This document shows, piece by piece, positions 62,554 through 64,000 of a DNA stretch of 64,000 bases. Each line of letters opens with the position of its first letter. The first letter of the stretch is position 1. The notes under the pieces were generated by a model that was given only the letters and a program-made list of their open reading frames with translations, had not been told where the DNA came from and did no database searches. This DNA comes from Nitrospiraceae bacterium (lineage in GTDB: Bacteria; Nitrospirota; Thermodesulfovibrionia; Thermodesulfovibrionales; Dissulfurispiraceae): contig JAAYUK010000088.1 of NCBI GenBank assembly GCA_012517735.1, positions 26,705 to 90,704 of the forward strand, in the 5' to 3' direction. A program made the translations under genes and the position numbers.

Positions 62554-63627
62554 TCAGAAATCCCGCATATCCTTTTTGACTGCCTTAATAAATCTGCCGA
62601 AGGCGCGGTCTTTTTTCCGTTTTTCAGCATGCGACAGCTGATAAAATTCGGATTCCTTCCGGAGTCTCAGGTAGTTTTCGTAGTGCTTGCGCTTGAGCGC
62701 GCCGGACTGCACCGCTTCAAGCACGGCGCATCCTGGTTCGCCGGTATGGCCGCAGTCGCGGTAACGGCAACTGATTGCAAGCGTCGAGATGTCATCAAAA
62801 CAGCTGCTGACAGAGCTTTCTGCGCCCACGATACCGAATTCACGCATCCCGGGGTTGTCGATAACCAAAGCGCCGTTTTCCAGCCGGATCAGCTCCCGGC
62901 GTGTTGTTGTGTGTCGTCCTTCGCCGGTACCACTGACCGATGCAGTTTCGAGCAGTTCCCGGCCGATCAGATGATTGATGAGCGTGCTTTTGCCGACGCC
63001 GGAAGAGCCGACGAAACAATACGTCTTTCCGGGCAGCAGCATCCGTTTGAGGTCATCCACGCCATCCCGCGTCACATTGCTGAGTTGTGCTATCGGTGCG
63101 GTGATGCCGGCAGTCCGGATTTCCGCTGTTTGTGAAGCCATAACGCCGGGATCCACGAGATCGGTCTTTGTGAGGAGAATATACGGTTCGGCTCCGCCAT
63201 CCGTCACCATGACAAGATAGCGTTCCAGCCGATTGACATTGAAATCGCCTTGGCATGACTGCACGATAACCACGACATCCACATTTGCCGCGATCATCTG
63301 GTGCTCAACAGCGCTTCCCGCGGCTTTTCTGCGTAGGGAAGTCCTCCGCTCCACGAGGGAGTGAACCATGCTAAAGTCATCGCCCGGCTGTCTGTCGAGA
63401 CAGACCCAGTCGCCCACGCAGGGCAGTTCATGTGCGAGGCGGTGGCGATGGAGAAAGCTGCCAGCCAGCTTCGCCCTGAATGTGCCGGACTGATCCACAA
63501 GCAGCAACTGCTCGCGATCCACCGCCGCAACGCGGGCGACCGTATGCGCCGGTTTGCATCTCGTCCTTTGCGCAAACCAGTCGTTCCAGCCTAATTCGTG
63601 CAACGCACTCTGTTGATTACTCACCAT
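62554..63627 (-). CDS. rsgA: Ribosome small subunit-dependent GTPase RsgA
   Basis: A circularly permuted GTPase that checks late 30S maturation. The 357-residue protein has an N-terminal OB fold (RVAAVDREQLLLVDQSG, ELPCVGDWVCLD), G4 LLTKTDLVD, G1 CFVGSSGVGKSTLINHL, G2/G3 GEGRHTTTRRELIRL and DNPGMREFG, and the C-terminal zinc site C-x4-C-x-H-x5-C (CRYRDCGHTGEPGC). All key residues are present. Longer than E. coli RsgA and closest in feel to the paralogue group starting with LGWNDWF. Confidence 0.94.
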   Translation of the reverse strand: MVSNQQSALHELGWNDWFAQRTRCKPAHTVARVAAVDREQLLLVDQSGTFRAKLAGSFLHRHRLAHELPCVGDWVCLDRQPGDDFSMVHSLVERRTSLRRKAAGSAVEHQMIAANVDVVVIVQSCQGDFNVNRLERYLVMVTDGGAEPYILLTKTDLVDPGVMASQTAEIRTAGITAPIAQLSNVTRDGVDDLKRMLLPGKTYCFVGSSGVGKSTLINHLIGRELLETASVSGTGEGRHTTTRRELIRLENGALVIDNPGMREFGIVGAESSVSSCFDDISTLAISCRYRDCGHTGEPGCAVLEAVQSGALKRKHYENYLRLRKESEFYQLSHAEKRKKDRAFGRFIKAVKKDMRDF

Positions 63628-63689
63628 GTATTGATCTCCGCAGCCGAAAAATGTTCAGCAGGTATTATGCGATGCAAGCCTGGTTTCTG

Positions 63690-64000
63690 CTACTTTCTTT
63701 CCGGCATGGCTGACGAATGATGGCTCGTGATGAGCCATTGCTCACCATTCCAGCGGTAGGTAAAGCTGTAGCGACCGCTGACAACTTCGCCTGTTTTTGC
63801 AAACGTGAAGGTATAGAGTCCTGCATCAACGGCCGTGTTACAGCCCAGTTCAATGACACGCAAATCAATCTTTCCTGATGGGCGGTTTTCCAGGAAGTGA
63901 TGGAAATAGTCCTCTTTTTCCGCCGGAGAGAGGCGGGGCTTGTTCGATACCGTGGGCAGGAGAATTGACCTCTCTGCGTAGTTTGCAACCACTTTATGGG
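63690..64000 (-). CDS. SnoaL/DUF4440 (CaMKII-association-like) protein, 5' part off the window
   Basis: About 103 C-terminal residues are visible; the frame runs off the right edge. The text VVANYAERSILLPTVSNKPR, AEKEDYFHHFLENRPSGKID, ELGCNTAVDAGLYTFTF and YSFTYRWNGEQWLITSHHSS (each up to 20 residues) matches the SnoaL-like fold of calcium/calmodulin-kinase association-domain proteins in bacteria. The function is unknown; many are exported. The stop at 63690 lies 62 nt before the rsgA start on the same strand. Confidence 0.78.
   Translation of the reverse strand, partial: HKVVANYAERSILLPTVSNKPRLSPAEKEDYFHHFLENRPSGKIDLRVIELGCNTAVDAGLYTFTFAKTGEVVSGRYSFTYRWNGEQWLITSHHSSAMPERK

Overview
The window is a dense, mostly housekeeping stretch of a GC-rich Gram-negative-type chromosome. 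The gene mix fits a deep-branching anaerobe or microaerobe, for example Nitrospirota or a Desulfobacterota-like lineage. Clues are a UbiA-type prenyltransferase next to an aminofutalosine/SAH-type deaminase (futalosine menaquinone route), a 9-10 heme cytochrome, GlgC and a GH57 enzyme, pyruvate phosphate dikinase, TatA, RodZ, a ferritin-like diiron protein and a YeeE-type sulfur transporter. The lineage is an inference; no rRNA or tRNA gene was found to settle it.

Layout. 1-7.2 kb: dprA (cut by the edge), argG, an LTA-synthase-like sulfatase-fold protein and tatA on the minus strand; panC and a DUF3124 protein on plus; glgC on minus. 7.3-10.8 kb: fabG-acpP-fabF-rnc and a DUF2845 protein. 10.8-18.7 kb: a Mur-ligase paralogue and a second ketoacyl synthase (minus) diverge from rodZ, a multiheme cytochrome c and rnr. 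18.7-25.7 kb: a VapBC-type module, mutS-coaE-ribF, and a convergent priA whose helicase motifs are all degenerate. 25.8-33.0 kb: clpC, a TlpA-like thioredoxin, DUF4416, nadE, a small secreted protein, a ferritin-like protein and rsmI. 33.0-39.7 kb (minus): a YeeE/YedE transporter with an in-frame TGA at a conserved Cys position, GH57, ftsB-like, eno, lpd and gcvH. 39.8-43.6 kb: menaquinone-type prenyltransferase and deaminase, then kinase-uspA. 43.7-50.1 kb: M1 aminopeptidase, a hybrid histidine kinase, a Cys-rich hypothetical protein and a GGQ release-factor-like protein. 50.3-54.4 kb (minus): a tight six-gene run PilZ, ABC ATPase, ABC permease, AlkD, ArsA, membrane protein. 54.6-64 kb: ppdK with a strong terminator, a chain-of-hairpins repeat, a Trp-repeat small protein, a B12/radical-SAM enzyme of RiPP-maturase type, a small secreted basic protein, an orphan DctP-like binding protein, rsgA and a SnoaL/DUF4440-like fragment.

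Most notable: (1) a candidate selenoprotein form of YeeE/YedE, with a SECIS-like hairpin directly after the TGA and a promoter -10 box placed to start at the upstream ATG; (2) a PriA without usable helicase motifs; (3) many genes whose -10 box ends only 5-7 nt before an ATG without a Shine-Dalgarno sequence, suggesting leaderless mRNAs; (4) a structured repeat near 57.5 kb with a shortened partner at 33.0 kb; (5) a radical-SAM locus with small neighbouring proteins of unknown role.
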